Positions 1 to 24,296 are shown, counted from the first letter of the stretch. The stretch is DNA of 64,000 nt from Ianthella basta (GCA_964019415.1 OZ025874.1:6611092-6675091); one strand, 5' to 3'. Numbers and translations: made by a program. The notes: generated by a model not told the origin, from the sequence alone.

Positions 1-260
1 AGGAAGGGGAGAGGAGGGAGAGGGGGGCGGGGAGCAGGAGGGAGGAAGGGGTAGGGGAGGGGAGGAAGAGGGAGGGAAGGAGGGAGAAGGGAGGAAGGGG
101 AGGGGAGAGGAGGAAGAGGGAGGGAAGGAGGGAGAAGGGAGGAAGAGGAGGGGAGAGGAAGGATGGGAGGAGAGCAGGAGGGAGGAGGGGGTAGGGTAGG
201 AGAGGAACGAAGGGAGGGAGAGGGAGGGAAGAGGAGTGGAGGGGGTGGGGACAAGGGTGA
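1..260. repeat. GA-rich polypurine tract
   Basis: The plus strand is almost pure G/A with irregular GGAGGGAGAGG-type repeats. It lies inside the presumed continuing intron or 3' portion of the ANKHD1 orthologue. On the gene's strand it is a polypyrimidine run. No coding signal seen. Confidence 0.85.
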
Positions 261-328
261 AACATCAAATTCATACTGTGATGTGTAGTTCAAACTGCAT
301 GTTCCGACCCCAGCCACAAACAGCTAAC

Positions 329-366
329 CTGCCAACTCATCATCAGCTTTGGTGTCCTCAGAGGCT
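329..366 (-). CDS. ANKHD1: Candidate ANKHD1 micro-exon
   Basis: A 38-nt stretch is bounded on the minus strand by a CTGCTCAG acceptor and a GTTAGC donor. One frame gives an acidic peptide (ASEDTKADDELA), in keeping with the acidic sequence that follows the lysine-rich helix in vertebrate homologues. Phase compatibility with exon 29 could not be proven, because the exon 29 donor is uncertain. Confidence 0.25.
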
Positions 367-537
367 CTGAGCAGAAATAGGTTGTGAATCATGGATGGAT
401 GAAAAGGTGACACCAGCTTAGCCTCTCCTCACACACACATGCGTGCACATACACTGTCAACCCACACTAGTGTACAAATCAAAGCATGTACTGTACATAC
501 TACTGGTTATACACAATATGAGAACATCCACACCCCA

Positions 538-13346
<12,809 letters not shown>

Positions 13347-13929
13347 GTCACTTCCTCTCCCTTGCTACTCTAAGCCGCTAATGGTAGGAGCGACGAAGAA
13401 TTCAAACGTCATGCCTCAGAGGCAGCGGCCATTTCTACCAAAGTCCAACCATGTGAATTGGCGTCACGTGACAACCACGCGAACCATATTGACCCGCGGC
13501 AAACCCGCGCCCGGCCGACCCAATTAGGTCCCAGCTGTCACCACGCAAGGAACAAGAAGTTGTCGTATGTACGAGTGGCCAATTAATACACAACGTCGAC
13601 CATTTGTATATGTGCTGCATGCATGCATAAACTGTATTCATGCATTAAATTTACTGCAAGCATGTGCTGATTTCTATTCATTATGACATAATTTAATGGA
13701 GAAGAAAAGCACATAGCTACATGCACACGTACTCGTGCAGTAACGTTTACAATGCACAATAGCTATGGTTCAACTCACTGTACATGTCACAGCAAACACT
13801 TCAGTAGCTAAGCAGCTAGCAAGTATGGTACAGCTTAGGGGATAGAGCTAATATTATAGCTACAAAAGTAAGCAAAAAAAGCAAGGTCACTACAGTGCGG
13901 TAAGCCTATAGCACATAACACTAGACTAA
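13347..13929. promoter_or_regulatory. Upstream region of ANKHD1; likely promoter and unit-1 boundary
   Basis: This region lies between the ANKHD1 start codon and the first sequence shared with the tandem array (about 13930). It contains a CACGTG palindrome at 13465-13470 and several CG dinucleotides, in contrast to the AT-rich sequence further right. A promoter here is inferred from position only; no TATA box is obvious. Confidence 0.35.
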
Positions 13930-14369
13930 TAAACTGTATACGTAAAATGGTCTTCAATGGGTCAATTGTCCCTTTCATGGGTCAGTAGCAAGTAGCCACA
14001 ACACCCAAGTAGCTTTTTCCGGACCGCCCCTTTTAGATTCTCTCACACAGACTGTGTGGGAAGTCATTTCAAATCTAAAATAGAATACAACAAAATCAGT
14101 AATCCACCTTGTGAGCAGACTAAAGATAACACTATCCACTTGTGTCCACTAAAGGGCATTAGAAGCACAGCAAAATACAGCCATTTTACCAATTAGCTAA
14201 TCAAGTGCTCTGTTGTTTAACAGTTATGCTCACAGCTTCCAAATGATGCATGGACAAGACTCATTCCAATACACATTGGAGCACCTCTCGTGTGGACATA
14301 CCTAAACTCACAACATGCAAACATGTGTACTCACATTATGAGAACTAGACAATAGCAGAGGAGAGTCCA

Positions 14370-15300
14370 TGGGGCATCACAGGGAAGTTGAGAGAAAGAG
14401 GTGAGGTAGACTTGAGAGACACTGCCAATTTGAGAGTGAAGCACCTCACCAGACCTGCTGCACAAATGCTGAAGTGGACACAAGCACACAGCACCACTCA
14501 ACAGTGATGGACTAGGATCAACCAGCTGGTAGTGCTGCAGTGTGTGGTGAGTGACTACTGACCTGACCAACAGGAGGGCTACCTCGTCAGCTCTCCCTTC
14601 ACAGCCTCAGTGCACTGCAGGTGGGGGAGTTGTAGTCCTTGACAGTTACTAGTAGTGGAGCACATCTGGAGGGGTGGGATGGGGCAGTTCAGTCAGGAGC
14701 AGGTTCTCTTGTGGACACACACAGAGTCACAGAAGGACTCACCAGAGCCACTACCTCCAGGACGTCTCATACACACATGCAACACATACTCTTGCATTCT
14801 CCTGATGTCTGTACTATGCACCATGCATAGTTGGCTGGTCTGTGCTGCATGTTGAAATGGCCTTGACCTGGTCCAGGGGTGGGAGGAGGAGGTGGATACT
14901 TCAAGGACACCTTACACATACACAACATGCATACACCATGCAGCAGTCTCCAGATTGGACACACTACACACCATCATTGGCTGGTCTGTGGGTTTTAAAT
15001 GACCATGTCATTGACTCGATCCAAGCATTAGAGGGCAAACACCAGCTAGGGGCAGAGTTAAAGTGGGATGAAACATATACAATGAGAAATACGTATACTC
15101 AATACACACACACACAGTACACGCACAAGTACACACACACTTGCAAGAACAGGAGAGGTGAGGGAATCTGGAATCAGTAAGGAAAGTACTGGGGCATCAC
15201 TGGGAGCTGAGGTAAGGAGCACTTGAGAGCCATTTCCAATTTGAGAGTGAAGCACCTCACTAAACCTGCTGCACAAGTGCTGAAGTGGACACAAGCACAC
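14370..15300. repeat. Paired short repeat of the 3' flank modules
   Basis: A block containing GTGAAGCACCTCACCAGACC occurs twice here (14370-14490, 15190-15300) and twice in each other unit: near 29390-29510 and 30320-30420, 44205-44330 and 45580-45665, 58530-58650 and 59350-59455. Eight copies in one orientation imply a within-unit duplication that predates the gene duplications. Confidence 0.75.
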
Positions 15301-15371
15301 ACAGTAGTGATATATACCCTAAGTGGATTACAATACTGGAATATCAAATTTGCATGACAATGGTAACTCAC

Positions 15372-15577
15372 GCTTAGCATTGCTCCACAGCTGTGTGGCA
15401 TCCAAGAAGAGATAAACAGCACTCGATTTTACTGAAGGCACCATCTTCTGCACCTGCAAGATATGAAATAGATTTCAACTTATACATAGTGCGGGATTAA
15501 TGGTCTGGCAAGCACAAATGCACCATATGTGGTAAAAACTTGCCTCAGCTATGATCCGCAAATAGCCAGGATCTGGT
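15372..15577 (-). CDS. Two candidate exons of unknown gene, unit 1
   Basis: Minus-strand segments 15577-15544 (34 nt, preceded by CTACCAG, followed by a GC donor GCAAGT) and 15453-15372 (82 nt, preceded by TTGCAG, followed by GTGAGT) join in frame. They give a peptide containing PDPGYLRIIAE and then SAVYLFLDATQLW. Unit 4 has a close counterpart at 59731-59698 and about 59604-59526, but its second acceptor is altered. I do not recognise the protein. Differences between copies are mostly non-synonymous, so this may be decayed. Confidence 0.3.
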
Positions 15578-15719
15578 CTGGTAGGGAAATGCCCATGGCT
15601 GCCTATAGCTAGGAGAGGTGAAGGCTGGCGCAGCAACACATCTTACGCTTCCTGTTGCTGAGGTATACACACATGTACTGTAACATGTGCCTTCTCTTCA
15701 TTAGTGTCTACTTCAGGGA

Positions 15720-16290
15720 AGACGATGAGGAGATGAGTTGACACAGTGAGTCAGTCTCACTGGACACGCCCTTTCATAAATGCCAGGGTTTCCCTCTGGA
15801 ATGAGTCCATTCAATTCAGGACTAGCAGGCTCACTTAGTTCATTACTTTATGAGAAGTACTCAATGGAAGAGTTGAGAGAGTAACGGATTCACTCAGTGG
15901 AACAATTGGAAGAATGTCAAATTCATTCATTGTCCACACAAAGGGAGTAAGAAGTACACAAAATGTGGAATACCAGCAGAGAGTAGGTTCACTTTCTGCT
16001 TCAGGGAAGAGTACGGGGAGAATACTTGAGTCAGTCTCACTGACCTTACCCATTAATCAAAGTCAGGGTTTCCTCTGGAATGAGTCCATTCCACACAGAA
16101 TTAGCAGCCTCACTTAGATCATTACTTTACCAGATCAACCCTTTGTAACAGTTGAAGAGATGTGAAGTTAATTCATTAGAACAATTAGAAGAGCGTCACA
16201 TTCACTCATTGTCCACACAAAGAGTGCGAGAAGTACAAGAGAAGTGGAATTCCAGCATGGATTAGGTTCACTTTCTGTTAATAGCCTCTC
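15720..16290. repeat. Tandem 279-bp module, two copies (unit 1)
   Basis: A block with TTCATTGTCCACACAAAG-type sequence recurs 279 bp apart (15931 and 16210), flanked by matching GGAATGAGTCCATTC-type blocks. Equivalent tandem modules lie at about 59860-60430 (unit 4, same 279-bp spacing), 46020-46620 (unit 3) and 30660-30980 (unit 2, shorter). Open frames across it are short and not conserved. Confidence 0.7.
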
Positions 16291-16814
16291 TGCATTCACT
16301 AACATGCAGTGACCATAGCTGCACCTTCACTGTCAGAAGAGTTCAGCTACTCTTGCACAACTGCCTTAAGTTTCTCAACATACAGTAAGTAGGGTAGTAC
16401 ATTCACTGTATCTTTCCCGCACAAGACCACTTTACTAAGTGGTATGGAGTGGGGCAACAGTAGCCAGGGGTCTATTGAGAGTAGCCATCTAGTCTGAGGT
16501 CTGTCTCTACAAAACGTAGAAAAGCACAGGTTCACTGTGAAGGAAAGAGCACCTTAAATGTGGACACTTTTGTTAGTTCAGTTCATGAGAGGTTCAGAGG
16601 AGTTTGGGTTAAGATTTTCTAGTTCAAGGGCAGGCTGGGAGTGGATCCTTGAAAGAACAGCTGAACGATCATTTGCACAACACAAAAGTCTGCTTCATCA
16701 GCACAGTTGGTATGGAGGTTTCACACAGTGGGAGTCACCGGAATGTGTAAATGATTTACGGGAAAATGTTGGAGGACCGAGGGTAAAATCACACACATGC
16801 GTACAACGCACACG

Positions 16815-16858
16815 CACACACACACACACATACACACACATACACACACACACACACA
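16815..16858. repeat. (CA)n microsatellite just after ANK-DD gene 1 stop
   Basis: Short interrupted CA tract 20 to 65 bases 3' of the gene 1 stop codon, so in the presumed 3' UTR. Genes 2-4 carry much longer tracts at the same place. Confidence 0.9.
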
Positions 16859-16880
16859 AACAGGTACAAATAATGTTACT

Positions 16881-17233
16881 TCATTGGCACTTATCCTCCA
16901 ACAAAGCCCTCTCAATGCTGTCTGCTACATCACGTCCCAGGTAGTCCCCCACTGCAGACAAAACAGAAGACCATGTCCGAGGGGATTCCCCTGTTCCCCT
17001 TGATCCCTGCAGCCAGCACTCAAACATCTCCAGGCAACACAGTTTCACATTGTGTGACTCTGTGACTTTGAATGTCTTCAATATGGCCGCCTCCATTCCC
17101 AAATGGACCCCTAGTTGGTGCCACTTGTGAGCAACTGAAGGGATCACCTTCTTCAAGAGAGGTACAGCAGTGGGTTTGCTGTGGAGGAGCTCACCTCTGA
17201 GGGGGTCTACCAAAGGTGAAGGAGTGGGGGTGG
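16881..17233 (-). CDS. ANK-DD gene 1 exon 4: Death-like domain 4 and stop
   Basis: A 353-nt terminal exon after a CCTCCCTCACAG acceptor. It encodes the fourth Death-fold domain (HKWHQLGVHLGMEAAI...MFECWLQGSRGTG...VLSAVGDYLGRDVADSIERAL), then Leu-Leu-Glu-Asp-Lys-Cys-Gln and TGA. No usable donor precedes the stop, so the protein ends here. Confidence 0.83.
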
Positions 17234-20200
17234 CTGTGAGGGAGGGAGGAGACAACACTACAATGTGTATTACAATGTACCACAGGCAATGAGGGCAACT
17301 GCTCTGTTTGTGTGCAGGTAGGCCATGTTTGCTCCAATTTGACATGAACCAGAAATATGTGCAGGCACAGAAACACCTTAGCTATCCTCACCTCCTTCCT
17401 TGGAATCCAGTCCTGTCCTGATCTGCTTGGCCACCTCTGGACCTACTGCCTCTCCCACCACATCAAGCACTGCCCCCCAGGTGCGGGGGAGGGACCCAGT
17501 GCCTGGCAACTGCTGCAGCCACTGGTTGAACAGCTCACGGCAGCACACCTCAACACGGCCTTGCTCACTGGCAGCAATTGCAGCTCGCTTCTCATATGAT
17601 ACCTGCAAGTAGTCTGCAACCGCCTCCCAATGGGCGGCTGTAAAGGGGACCACGTGTTCCTGCAGAGCAGCTAGTTCAGGGGTGCTCTGCAGAAGGGGAG
17701 TGGGACTAGAGGGCGTGACCTCACCACTCTGCAGACTGAACTGGATCCGCTCCACTGCTACTGGGCCACAGGCTTTCCTGACAGCCTCCAAGACCACACC
17801 CTCCTCTCTCCTTTCCCCTCCAGTGTCACGGTCATGCCTCAACCAGCGGTGGAGGGATTCACGACAACAGAGACCAGTTATTCTTTGCTTTTCAACCTTA
17901 ATCACATCCAGTACTGTTGAGCTGATACCCAGGTGCAGTGCAAAGTTGTACCAGTTCACTCCAACATGGTGCACCATATGGGACACAAACTGGGGAGACA
18001 GCTGAGATGAGGGAGGAGGGGGAGTGGCTCCTGTAGAATGAGGGGTTGAGGAAAGCAGGATTGCATTGTAACAGTACTATAAAAGGAGTGGTACACTTAG
18101 GGAAGTGTGCTTGTTGGGGGGGGGGGGGGAGGGGAAGTACAACTAACTGGAAGGCTCATATGTATGTGCACAGTACACCTTCCTATATCCTATACTAAGG
18201 ATACACATATCACTGATGGGCTACAAAACCTGAACTCAAACTACCAATACCAATGAATAGCATACCCGCATCTGCTGCACCGAAACAACAATGAACACTT
18301 TGAACTGTGAAGATGGGTTGAACCTGTTGGGGGGAGGGGGGCAATGTATGTATGACATGTCACACTGTAGATCATTCCCACATTGCTTAAACTACAGGTG
18401 TACAATTTAACAAGCACTCCCTACAACCACTCAACTCACGTCACTGTCCTGAGTTGCTAGGACTTCCTGTGTCAGCTGATCCATTGTATGTTTGGTCTCA
18501 AAATGGCCGAGTACCTCCAGCAGTGTCCTCCAGCTGGCTGCCTCATTGTGCTCCAACCAATACTGCAGAACTTTGCGAAACCTAACTCTAATCTGAGGAT
18601 GGTTATGTTCCAAATACTCTAACGTTGAAGTGGAAACTTTCAACAAAATGCCAATCTCTTCCCAATTCCCAAAGTCTACCTTTGGCAGCACTACTCTGAC
18701 AATGATGGCTAACTCTGGTCTCTGCTCCAACACCTTCTGTTGACGAAGGTGTGACTCCTCTGTGACTGTTCCCTGCTCGGCTGTGGTGGTCCTCCCCAAC
18801 AGTTGACCAAGTATTGCCTGCACTGCCTGCTGTCCAAGTGGACCAGCAGACGTCAGTTCCTTCAGCCCCTGATAGGAGTGAAGGACAGCTGACCCATGCT
18901 GCAACCTGATTTCTTTGGGGATGATTGACCAAACTCCTTGTCTCCCTCCAGCTCTGTTGATGATGATGGCAGCTTCATCAAGTCCAAGCTGTTCTGCCAG
19001 ATCCAGTGGGGTCAGTCCATTGGGAAGGCACTCATTGAGGGTGTGACAGAAGGAATCAGCAGTTGTGAGAACAGTCAACACTTCAGTATATTTGCGGCTG
19101 CTTTGGTAAATGCAAATATGATAAAATGTTTTAGCACACATCATTGCAACAATAGCTAATTGCAGAGGATTCAGTTCACACTCAGGTAATACCTGTCGAA
19201 GGATACTCTCTGGATGTCTAAAATGAGTTGGAAATAGCTGCTTCAGTCGCCTGTAGTACTGACCAGGCTCAGTGGGGCCTGTGAGTATTTCACTCAAGCA
19301 TTCCAAAACCTCAACATCTCCATATATTGCAGCCAAACATGCCAGTTCACTTGGGTTGACTAGCTGGTGCTTTGAGAACACAGACAGGACCTTTCTCAGG
19401 TTCTTTTGCATTCGTACCAGGTTTTGAGTAAAATTTGTACGGCAGAACAAGTTGAATTCAAACACAGAAATGGTACCACCATGCTCTGAAAACAAGTATG
19501 GAGATTGTATGTTAATGCCAAGCTCTTTACAGAGAGCAAAGTCAACAATTATCTCATCTGGTTGTCGAATTGGCAGGAGTATATTGCCATCCAAGCTTCC
19601 AGTGACCCGAAATCCATGCAGCCTAATACAGTCTAATACTGTTCCAAGCAGTGGTGCTTCTGCCTTTACATCAGCACCCAGCTCAATGAGTGCTGCAAAG
19701 CAAGAAGGCTGTCCACCAAGAAAAGCATCATGCAATGGTGTTAGATCATAGTAATCTCTCTGAGACACGTTGAAGCCTATGCTTGCAAAATAACGAAGCA
19801 ATCTAACTTTGCCTTTTTCTGCTGCAAAATGAAGCAATGTCCTGCCATCTTTGGCAACCCCATCCATAGAAAACCCTTCCTCCATCATCACCTGTACTGT
19901 TGACCAGTGGCCGCATGCTGCTGCTGATAGGACAGGGCTTCCAAATTTGCCGCCAACTGTGTTTTTATCTGCTCCACATCTGACCAATTTTAGTACTGTC
20001 TCCGTCTTACCTGCGTGGGCTGCATAATGCAATGGAGTGTCACCTTCTTTGTCTAAAACTCGTGTGTCACACCCCCAACTCAGTAACTCACTAACTACTT
20101 CAACATGCCCATTCTTAGCTGCAAGATGTAAAATGCTGCGACCTTTGATATCCACCACATCCACAGGACAGCCTGCCTTCAACATTGCCTTTATTGTTGG

Positions 20201-22087
20201 CACATGACCGCACCATGCAGCTAGATGTAGTGGAGTACCAAATACACCAGCAACTATGGCCTTCTGTGCCCCCTGTTTGATCAACTCCAATGCTGCGTCA
20301 GTGTGTCCATCCTCCATTGCTGCGTGTAATGGAGTTAGACCACTACTAGGTACAATTATATTGACATCACATTGCATATGACACACCTCTCTGATCACTT
20401 CAGCACTACCACCTTGAGCTGCGAAATGCAAAACACTGAAGCCAATGCTATTCACCGCATCCACAGGACAACCTGCCTTCAACATTGCCTTCACAGTTGA
20501 CACATACCCATATGCTGCAGCTTGATGAAGTGGAGTACCAAACTCACCAGCAACTATGGCCTTCTGTGCCCCATATTTGATCAACTCCATTGCTGCCTCA
20601 GTCTTCCCATAAGCTGCTGCTACATGCAGTGGAGTCATACCATTATTGGCTGTGGTATTAATGCCATACTCCATATTATACAACTCCCTAAATACTTCAG
20701 CACTAACATCTGGAGCTGCCCTATGTTGCATCAACTCCAATGCTGCATCAGTTTTCCCCCTCCCCGCATGCAGTGGAGTCCTACCAACACTGGTTGCTAC
20801 ACTAATTCTATACCTTGCACTTAGCACCTCCCTGATCACTTCTTTACCACCTGCAGCAGCAGCATGTAAAACAGTGGCCCCATTGCTAGCCACCACATCC
20901 AAAGGACAGCCTGCCTTCAATAATGCCTTCACAGTTGATACATGATCATACTTTGCAGCTCTATGAAGTGGAGTACCAAGCTTACCAGCAACTATGGCCT
21001 TCTCTGCCCCATGTCTGATCAACTCCAATGCCGCTTTAGTCTTTCCATGCCATGCTGCTACATGTAGTGGAGTTTTACCATCATTGGATGCTCCATTAAT
21101 GTCATATCCTGTACTCAACACCTCTATTATTACTTGAACATTGCCACCCTCAGCTGCATAATGCAAAACACTTTCACCATTGCCATCCACCATATCCACA
21201 GGACAGCCTGCCTTCAACATTGCCTTCACAGTTGACACATGACCGCACCATGCAGCTTGATGTAGTGGAGTACCAAGTTCACCAGCAACTATGGCCTTCT
21301 GTGCCCCATATCTGATCAACTCCAATGCTGCCTCAGTCCTCCCATAAGCTGCTGCTACATGCAGTGGAGTCCTACCATCACTGTCAGTAACATTAATGTC
21401 ACACCCTGTACTTAAAATCACCTTAAGTACTCCAACATTACCAGCCCATGCAGCTGCATGCAAAACACTGTCACCATTGCTAGCCACCACATCCACAGGA
21501 CAGCCTGCCTTCAGCATTGCTTTGGCAGTTAAAACATAACCAGAGCCTGCAGCTTGCTGAAGTGGAGTACCACATGCCCCAGCAACTATGGCTTTGTCTG
21601 CCCCATGCCTTATCAACTCCAATGCTGCCTCAGTCTTCCCAGTACCTGCTGCACAATGCAGTGGGATCCTACCATTATGTGCTGTTGCATTTGTGTCACA
21701 CCCTGCACTGACAACCTCCCGAATCACTTCAATATTACCACCTTGAGCTGCAAAATGCAAAACACTCATACCAAGGCTATCCACTACATCCACAGGACAG
21801 CCTGCCTTCAACATTGCCTTCACAGTTGACACATTACCATGTGCTGCAGCCTGATGAAGTGGAGTACCAAGATCACCAGCAACTTTGGCTTTGTCTGCCC
21901 CAAGACGTATCAACTCTAAAGCTGTCTGTGTGTGGCCGGCTGCAGCAGCATAGTGCAGAAGAGTATAGCCATCTTGATCAGCAGTGTTTACAGGTACGCC
22001 CAACTCAATGAGTTTGCGTAGTAGATCTGTTAAGCCCATGATAGCACTATCAAGTGCTAAATATTTCATCTTATAAAGAACATCCAT
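16881..22087 (-). CDS. ANK-DD gene 1: ankyrin protein with four Death-like domains
   Basis: Four coding exons: 22087-18440, 18323-18266, 18030-17392, 17233-16881. All are GT-AG with matching phases, predicting 1565 residues. Order: about 36 N-terminal residues, some 23 ankyrin repeats (about 37-805), a helical linker with a conserved ALCKELGINIQSPYLFSEHG block, then four Death-fold domains near 1125-1205, 1250-1335, 1360-1445 and 1475-1560. No signal peptide or membrane segment is seen, so it is probably cytoplasmic. The ATG at 22087 lies just after an acceptor (ATTAAAG). The first half of Death domain 1 differs from genes 2-4, while its second half is nearly identical to them. The function is unknown; Death domains usually mediate assembly in apoptotic or NF-kB-type signalling, and a comparable role is inference only. 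Confidence 0.85.
17392..18030 (-). CDS. ANK-DD gene 1 exon 3: Death-like domains 2 and 3
   Basis: A 639-nt exon. A Pro/Ser spacer leads to domain 2 (VNWYNFALHLGISSTVLDVI...SLHRWLR) and, after a Ser/Thr/Pro linker, domain 3 (HWEAVADYLQVSYEKRAAI...LFNQWLQQLPG...VLDVVGEAVG). Both show the Death-fold pattern of a Trp in helix 1, a hydrophobic-Gly turn and a Trp-Leu helix followed by a long final helix. Open reading on the opposite strand here is a shadow. Confidence 0.85.
18266..18323 (-). CDS. ANK-DD gene 1 micro-exon (58 nt)
   Basis: Preceded by a pyrimidine-rich CCCCCCAACAG acceptor and followed by a GTATGC donor. It enters in phase 0 and leaves in phase 1, the only way the large exon (phase 0) can join the next exon (needs phase 1). 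It encodes 19 residues without a known motif. Genes 2, 3 and 4 have an exon of exactly 58 nt here (32972-32915, 48772-48715, 62507-62450). Confidence 0.75.
18440..22087 (-). CDS. ANK-DD gene 1 large exon: ankyrins, linker, Death domain 1
   Basis: A 3648-nt exon of 1216 codons ends in phase 0 at a GTGAGT donor. Ankyrins follow a three-type cycle: TPLHVAA...LELIRHGA, GTPLHQAA...KAMLKAGCPV, SVLHAAA...REVLSTGCDI. In the fifth cycle the middle repeat is missing, leaving a fused, shortened repeat near residues 430-475, an in-frame internal deletion. After the repeats comes a linker of about 310 residues ending in a divergent ankyrin-like stretch (NGLTPLDLAEQLGLDEA). Death domain 1 has the family pattern of Trp, LLKVS and a YWLEHNEAASWRTLLEVL helix. 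Confidence 0.88.
19655..21979 (-). repeat. Ankyrin higher-order repeat array, gene 1 (9 cycles)
   Basis: Three different ankyrin repeats recur in fixed order with a period near 297-300 bp. Nine type-A repeats are counted, one cycle being shortened. Adjacent cycles are similar enough that phrases such as AAGGCAGGCTGTCCTGTGGA (minus strand) recur once per cycle. Confidence 0.85.
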
Positions 22088-24296
22088 TTGGTTTCCACCG
22101 CACCTTTAATGGGGAAGCAATTTACTGAATAAGATATCAAGCATTTTACTACAACAAATCTCAAATAACAACTACTGTATTAGCACGTGCATGCTGTAAG
22201 CAGCTTCAAATGACCCAAATTTGATAGTGCACGCAGTGTCTCCATAGCTATATACCCATCTTGTATACTGGCAGAGAATGTCAGAAACAATGAGAATGTG
22301 GCAATGCCTCGGCACTTCTCACCATTGTTTTTGCTATTACTATAAGTAACCATTTAGCACCAGGCTGGTACAAATGGGGGACATCTGGCAACATCTCATG
22401 ATCAGTGCATGTAGCTACCACGTTTTCCTTTCTGCATATATGCAGGGTGGAGAGCACCACTTGGGGCTGATTTCTGATAGCAATGTATGTCTGGAGCATG
22501 CATACACACCCTAGAGAAGGATCTTTTAAACCAGTTCAACACAAACTCTGCTTTGCCAGTACAGCAATGCCCATGCATAGTTTACAAATAACATACTCAG
22601 TTGCCAAAAAGTGTGTGATAGCCTTGGTGACCATTTATGTACTCATGCATGGGGCTTGCCCAAATACTACTTTGCCATAGGCTTTATTGTTACGAAATAA
22701 ATTGTAGTGTGAAGAAAGCACTGGAATAGATTACCAAAGGCCTACAGATACAAGCCAATCCAAGGTCCAGACATGACCCGATGATGATGACATTCAACAT
22801 TTTCTCAAAAGATATGAATCAAACTTAAGTTTGTTGCATATTGGTCTGCACACAAAGTTCTGTCATGCAGACAGGTCACATGTGCATTCCAATTATTATT
22901 TGGATTTTCACAATGCACGTACATTCAGCCATGCATCAAATTAATGTAGTCGATTAGTTTGTGAACAACGTAGCAATGAGCTACTCCTCCTCCATCAAAT
23001 TAATCTCACATAGCCATGCAGATCGCTTTCCAGGGCCCGGGGGAAAGGGTCTGGTACAAGCCTAAGCGTGGCTTGTGTAGCAACGTCCTGAATCTGGGGG
23101 TGACAATTACATTCATATCTGCCACAACTACTGGTGTTGCACAAACAAGTCACACAAAGGCCGATTCGTTACTGACGCTACGAGGCAACTCGCACCGAAT
23201 TGTGACACGCATTGCAGGGGAATCGATAGACTGTTCATGCGGATCAACTCAAGTAGTCTATCAATTCAGCTTTTTATCTTGTCTGGTAGTAAATCTGCCT
23301 TTAATTCGACGTACTTGCACAACACCGGTAGCTGTGGGGTAGCCCGGTGATGCAAGGTGTGGAATGTAACAATTATCACCTCCAGATTCATGCTGCACAA
23401 GCCACACTTAGGCAATGTAAAAGACCCTTTCCCAGGAAAGCAGTGTAGCTCAGCAAGACTAGCATCAAATTGGCATCTTACTGTATGTGGTACAGTAGTC
23501 ATACTACAGTGCCAATGATATATATAGTCACAGTACACTGGTAATGGTTCATCAGTCACACTCTATTACACATGCACCAATTTGAAAATGAATATGAGCC
23601 GGCCATGATGTGACCATGGTCACGACTAGTGACTATATGCCACTGTCATGTCATTGGTGACAGTAGGTATATATGCAGATATAGGGCAGCACTGGAAGAA
23701 AAACTCTGCATGAAATGGGATGTGCAAATTCTTGATGATGACAGAAAGCTGGTTGGAGACTGAGTTGACTTCTGGAAGTGGTTGTGGTCACAGAGAGCAA
23801 ACTAGACAGTAATCTTTGCCTCTTACAGACTATTTTTATAATAAACAACAAAAGCTAAGGATGTGAAGATAATTCCTAATCCTGCATTTGTCCAAGATGA
23901 CAGTAAACTGAAACAAAAGTAAGTGACAGAGTAGAGAATCATAGCTAGCTACCATGTCCAAATAGCTATGGAAAAAGGTCCTTCTGTGACCAAAATGTCT
24001 TGCTTTCCACGACATAGCTGTATCTGTCGTGTGATGATTGCTATATGTGCACATGAATGACAGTGCCTTCAGAACAAACAGATAAACAGTATTTTTGAGT
24101 GTGAATCACCCGAATTACTAGCTATGCTCCACATTACTATCTGCAGACATGATGAGTGACACCCGAGGTGACACAGAGGCGCAAACCCCTATACAACTTC
24201 AGTTCCAGCTTCGGCAATCGAGCACAGTGTCTCACTACACAGTGCAACTCACTTAGCCATTGGTCGGCTAGCTACTAGATTTGGGTCTCGACTCAC
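22088..24296 (-). other. 5' intron of ANK-DD gene 1
   Basis: This lies between the leader-exon donor (24296-24291) and the acceptor next to the gene 1 ATG. It includes an inverted repeat (23024-23440). A stretch at about 23600-23830 is paralogous to about 55296-55540 in the corresponding region of gene 3. No coding signal. Confidence 0.5.
23024..23440. repeat. Inverted repeat with arms near 80-90 bp
   Basis: Left arm about 23024-23115 and right arm about 23361-23440 share inverted GGGAAAGGGTC, TAAGTGTGGCTTGTG and GAATCTGGAGGTG blocks with about 85 percent similarity by eye. The spacer is about 245 bp. Probably a decayed foldback element in the 5' intron of gene 1. Confidence 0.65.

Larger units (their letters stand above)
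13930..16880. other. 3' flank module of ANK-DD gene 1
   Basis: Repetitive sequence shared with the 3' flanks of the other three units, but lacking the leftmost 1.5-2 kb present in units 2-4. It contains two copies of a short repeat (14370-14490 and 15190-15300), candidate exons at 15372-15577, a tandem 279-bp module (about 15720-16290) and a (CA)n tract after the gene 1 stop. No confident gene. Confidence 0.6.

Noticed and set aside
17400..18005. Plus-strand open frames opposite the Death-domain exons (repeated at 32025-32618, 47827-48039, 61610-62179)
   Set aside because: They are antisense shadows of conserved coding exons. The minus strand has the domains, splice sites and phases.
19452..21829. 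Plus-strand open frames opposite the ankyrin exons (also 34693-36053 and 49215-53348)
   Set aside because: They recur with the ankyrin period and mirror the coding strand; no domain or start context of their own.
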